64,000 nucleotides of DNA, from positions 2,480,001-2,544,000 of the forward strand of contig NZ_CP035281.1 of NCBI RefSeq assembly GCF_004103735.1. The letters are read 5' to 3'. Numbering within the stretch: the first letter of the stretch is position 1; every line of letters starts with the position of its first letter. The stretch comes from Aminipila luticellarii (GTDB taxonomy: Bacteria; Bacillota; Clostridia; Peptostreptococcales; Anaerovoracaceae). Both the position numbers and the translations under genes were made by a program. The notes below the pieces were generated by a model. The model made no database searches, was not told the origin of the DNA, and saw only the letters and a list, made by a program, of their open reading frames with translations. Positions 61,312 to 64,000 of this stretch are shown here, one piece after another.

Positions 61312-62574
61312 TTACTTTATTACAACCACTCCAATATCTTTTCTATACTGCATTCCGTCAAAACTAATTTTCTTAACGTTTTCAAAGGCTTTTTTCCGTG
61401 CTTCCTCATGAGTATCGCCCAGAACGGCAACTCCCAGAACTCTACCCCCATCCGTCACGACCTTTTCCTCTTTCAGTGCTGTTCCGGCATGGAATACGAT
61501 CACATCTTTATCCACCTGATCCAGCCCGCATATTTCTTTTCCCTTTTCATACGCGCCCGGATATCCTCCGGAAGCCAAGACAACACAAACCGCCTTTTTC
61601 TCGCTCCACTTTATATTTACATCACTTAATTTATTGTCAACTACTGCGCTGAAAATATCAAATAAATCCGTTTCCAGTCGAAGTAATACAGACTGAGTCT
61701 CCGGATCGCCAAAGCGGTTATTGAACTCAATGACCTTTGGCCCATCCTCACCGATCATCAGCCCTATAAATAAAACCCCCTTAAAATTCAGGCCATCTTT
61801 TTGAAATCCAGCTAAGGTAGGCTCCAATATTTTTGTGCGAATTCTTTCTTCCAGCTCCGGATTAAACACAAGACTCGGAGAATAGGTCCCCATTCCGCCG
61901 GTATTCGGTCCCTTATCCCCATCAAAGATTCGCTTATAATCCTGTGCGGATTCCATGGGAACAATGGTGTGTTCGTCTACAAAGCAAAGCATAGAAGCTT
62001 CGACTCCTGTGAGGTATTCCTCCACGACCACCTTATCTCCAGCCGCTCCAAAGACCTTGTCCCCCATCATTTCTTCGATGGCTTTTCTGGCTTCTTCCTC
62101 GGTTTCTGCAATAACAACTCCCTTTCCCGCAGCCAGACCATCAGCTTTAATAACCATTGGATACCCAAAGATGCCCAAAGAGTTTAACAGCTCTGCCTTA
62201 TGGGTAAATTCTTTATATCTCGCCGTAGGAATGTTGTGTTTCTCCAAAAAAGCCTTGGTAAACGCTTTGCTGGCTTCCAGTTGTGCACATTTTTTATTGG
62301 GGCCAAAGGTTTTTACGCCCACCTTTTCCAATTCGTCTACCATACCCATGGCCAGCGGCACTTCCGGTCCTATGACCGCCAGATCAACCTGATTTTCTTT
62401 TGCCGCCCTACATATACCGCCTATATCTTCTGCTTTTACCGGGATACACTCCGCAAGCTCTGCAATTCCCGCATTGCCGGGAGCACAATACACCTTATCC
62501 ACCTTATCGCTCTGAGCCAGTTTCCATGCAATCGCATGTTCCCGGCCGCCGCCGCCTACAATCAGTACCTTCAT
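61312..62574 (-). CDS. purD: Phosphoribosylamine-glycine ligase
   Basis: 420 residues, ATP-grasp enzyme of purine synthesis (5-phosphoribosylamine plus glycine to GAR). The start MKVLIVGGGGREHAIAWKLAQS, the HNIPTAR and KADGLAAGKGVV motifs, and GPNTGGMGTYSPS and EFNNRFGDPETQ are all present. It lies 39 bases after purH on the same strand, the usual 3' end of a clostridial pur operon. Confidence 0.97.
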   Translation of the reverse strand: MKVLIVGGGGREHAIAWKLAQSDKVDKVYCAPGNAGIAELAECIPVKAEDIGGICRAAKENQVDLAVIGPEVPLAMGMVDELEKVGVKTFGPNKKCAQLEASKAFTKAFLEKHNIPTARYKEFTHKAELLNSLGIFGYPMVIKADGLAAGKGVVIAETEEEARKAIEEMMGDKVFGAAGDKVVVEEYLTGVEASMLCFVDEHTIVPMESAQDYKRIFDGDKGPNTGGMGTYSPSLVFNPELEERIRTKILEPTLAGFQKDGLNFKGVLFIGLMIGEDGPKVIEFNNRFGDPETQSVLLRLETDLFDIFSAVVDNKLSDVNIKWSEKKAVCVVLASGGYPGAYEKGKEICGLDQVDKDVIVFHAGTALKEEKVVTDGGRVLGVAVLGDTHEEARKKAFENVKKISFDGMQYRKDIGVVVIK

Positions 62575-62613
62575 AACAAATCCCTTCCGTTATTCCACAT
62601 GACAACATCCTTT

Positions 62614-64000
62614 TTAGTGCTTAAAGTGCCGAATTCCGGTGAACACCATGGCTATGCCCAGTTCATTGGCCTTTTTAATCGAATCTTCGTCCCGCACAGA
62701 TCCGCCGGGCTGAATAATAGCGGTTACACCTGCTGCCGCAGCTGCTGTTACGCAGTCATCAAATGGGAAGAACGCATCCGAAGCCAGAACCGAATCCTGA
62801 ATCGAAAAATTGGATTGACTGATAGCATTTTCAACAGCCCATATCCGATTGACCTGTCCGGGGCCTATGCCTATGGTCTTACCCTCTTTGGCAAGAACAA
62901 TACCGTTGGATTTAATATGCTTCACCACTTTCATGGCCAGTCTCATATCATCCATTTCGCGCTCCGTAGGAATCCGATCCGTAACCACCTTCAATTCCTC
63001 TTCATGAAACAACAGATCATCTGTGTTCTGTACCAGCAATCCGCCCGAAACCTTCTTGACATCAATCTGTCCTTCCAATTTCCTTGTAATGCTCCCTAAC
63101 TTTAGTAACCTGATATTTTTCTTCTGCTCTAAAATTTCTAAAGCTTCCTCTGTAAAACCCGGTGCAAGAATGATCTCAAGAAAGATTTTACTCATTTCTC
63201 TCGCCGTGCCCGCGTCAATTATTCTGTTTGCTGCGACAATTCCTCCGAAAATAGAAGTGGGATCACATTCATAAGCCTTGTTATAGGCGGACAGAATGTC
63301 GAACCCGGTACCCACACCACACGGATTAGCATGCTTTACTGCCACCACAGCAGGTTGTTCAAATTCCTTAAGCGTGGCCAGTGCTCCCTCTGCATCATGG
63401 ATGTTATTAAAAGATAATTCTTTCCCGTGAAGCTGAACAGCCTGTGCCAAGCTTCCTTCAAGGGGCTGTATTTCTTGATAATAGCAAGCTTTCTGATGGG
63501 GATTTTCTCCATACCTTAAATCCTGCTTTTTTTCAAAGGTCATTGTCAGATTGTCCGGAAGTTCCGCATCAATTTGCCTTCTCAGATACTCTGAAATCAT
63601 GGCATCATAAGCTGCCGTATGCTGAAATACTTTTAAAGCCAGTTTATATTTTGTATCCATAGAAACACCGTTATTTTGCTTAAGCTCCCCAATTACGCTC
63701 TCATAATCCGCAGGGTCACAAACCACCACTACATCTTTATGGTTCTTTGCAGCAGAGCGGAGCATAGCAGGTCCTCCTATGTCGATATTTTCAATAGCCT
63801 CTTCCAGCGTGACCCCCGGCCTTAAAATTGTTTCCTTAAACGGATATAAGTTAATAGCGACAATATCAATGGTTTCAATGTGATTATCCTCCAGCTGCTT
63901 CATATGTTCGGGTCTATCTCTTCTGGCGAGAATTCCTCCGTGCACAGCCGGATGCAAGGTCTTGACCCTGCCATCCAGGCACTCCGGAAAATGAGTGACC
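62614..64000 (-). CDS. purH: Bifunctional AICAR transformylase / IMP cyclohydrolase (5' end missing)
   Basis: The frame runs through the right edge; about 462 codons are visible, and about 60 N-terminal residues of a roughly 520-residue protein lie outside. The last residues read [28 protein letters not shown], the conserved IMP cyclohydrolase start. The AICAR transformylase domain has the KHANPCGVG and [23 protein letters not shown] motifs. It makes the last two steps to IMP. An apparent start at 63957 is only an internal Leu codon (TTG). Confidence 0.96.
   Translation of the reverse strand, partial: VTHFPECLDGRVKTLHPAVHGGILARRDRPEHMKQLEDNHIETIDIVAINLYPFKETILRPGVTLEEAIENIDIGGPAMLRSAAKNHKDVVVVCDPADYESVIGELKQNNGVSMDTKYKLALKVFQHTAAYDAMISEYLRRQIDAELPDNLTMTFEKKQDLRYGENPHQKACYYQEIQPLEGSLAQAVQLHGKELSFNNIHDAEGALATLKEFEQPAVVAVKHANPCGVGTGFDILSAYNKAYECDPTSIFGGIVAANRIIDAGTAREMSKIFLEIILAPGFTEEALEILEQKKNIRLLKLGSITRKLEGQIDVKKVSGGLLVQNTDDLLFHEEELKVVTDRIPTEREMDDMRLAMKVVKHIKSNGIVLAKEGKTIGIGPGQVNRIWAVENAISQSNFSIQDSVLASDAFFPFDDCVTAAAAAGVTAIIQPGGSVRDEDSIKKANELGIAMVFTGIRHFKH

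Noticed and set aside
1-64000. tRNA, rRNA, CRISPR arrays, prophage or replication origin
   Set aside because: Looked for by eye on both strands; no cloverleaf, conserved rRNA segment, spacer array, phage gene set or DnaA-box cluster was recognised.

Overview
The window looks like the chromosome of a low-GC, obligately fermentative member of the Clostridia (Firmicutes). The evidence is the codon and base composition, the strong AGGAGG-type ribosome sites, the lysine-fermentation genes, the SLH cell-wall protein, the manganese riboswitch and the small type I toxins. An amino-acid fermenter of the Anaerovorax/Aminipila kind would fit, but that placement is inference. No rRNA, tRNA or CRISPR array was seen. 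Both ends cut a gene: a CheV/CheW protein on the left and purH on the right.

Left part (0.5-15.4 kb): a lysine fermentation island. On the minus strand lie two kdd copies, kamA, kamB, kamC, kamD and kamE, then atoE-atoD-atoA; kal is divergent on the plus strand. Together they convert L-lysine via beta-lysine, 3,5-diaminohexanoate and 3-aminobutyryl-CoA towards butyrate. The cleavage enzyme Kce is not in the window. The island is controlled by a sigma-54 activator whose first 350 residues are a full-length, catalytically degraded copy of the pathway's own 3,5-diaminohexanoate dehydrogenase. Exact -24/-12 promoters precede kdd and kal, and three copies of one palindrome (GAACC-N6-GGTTC) sit near the promoters. 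This enzyme-turned-sensor circuit is the most striking thing here.

Middle part (15.6-32 kb): argH, an IS110-family element, a small unknown gene, a PepD dipeptidase, a CBS-domain pyrophosphatase, an FAD oxidoreductase, then a 2107-residue secreted protein and an SLH protein. The SLH gene is flanked by two related par/TxpA-like type I toxin loci in opposite orientation, each with a convergent antisense RNA promoter.

From 32.4 to 45.6 kb: a yybP-ykoY (Mn2+) riboswitch in front of a cation antiporter, a gamma-glutamylcyclotransferase, a sigma-54-controlled arginine-type operon (permease, RocB-like M20 hydrolase, guanidine-modifying hydrolase, RocR-like activator), a MerR regulator behind a MerR-type promoter and an attenuator, an Fe-S old yellow enzyme, a response regulator with a degenerate GGDEF domain, a split ThrE exporter and a 51-residue small protein.

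Right part (45.7-64 kb): a pseudouridine synthase, motAB, an RND efflux pump with its adaptor, a histidine kinase, a TolC-like protein and a response regulator. The two promoter regions of the efflux genes share GTTTATC/GATAAAC dyads. Then come DUF503, a second PepD, an OPT transporter overlapping a PqqD-like gene, a small membrane protein behind a structured RNA of unknown class with its own strong promoter and terminator, and purD-purH.
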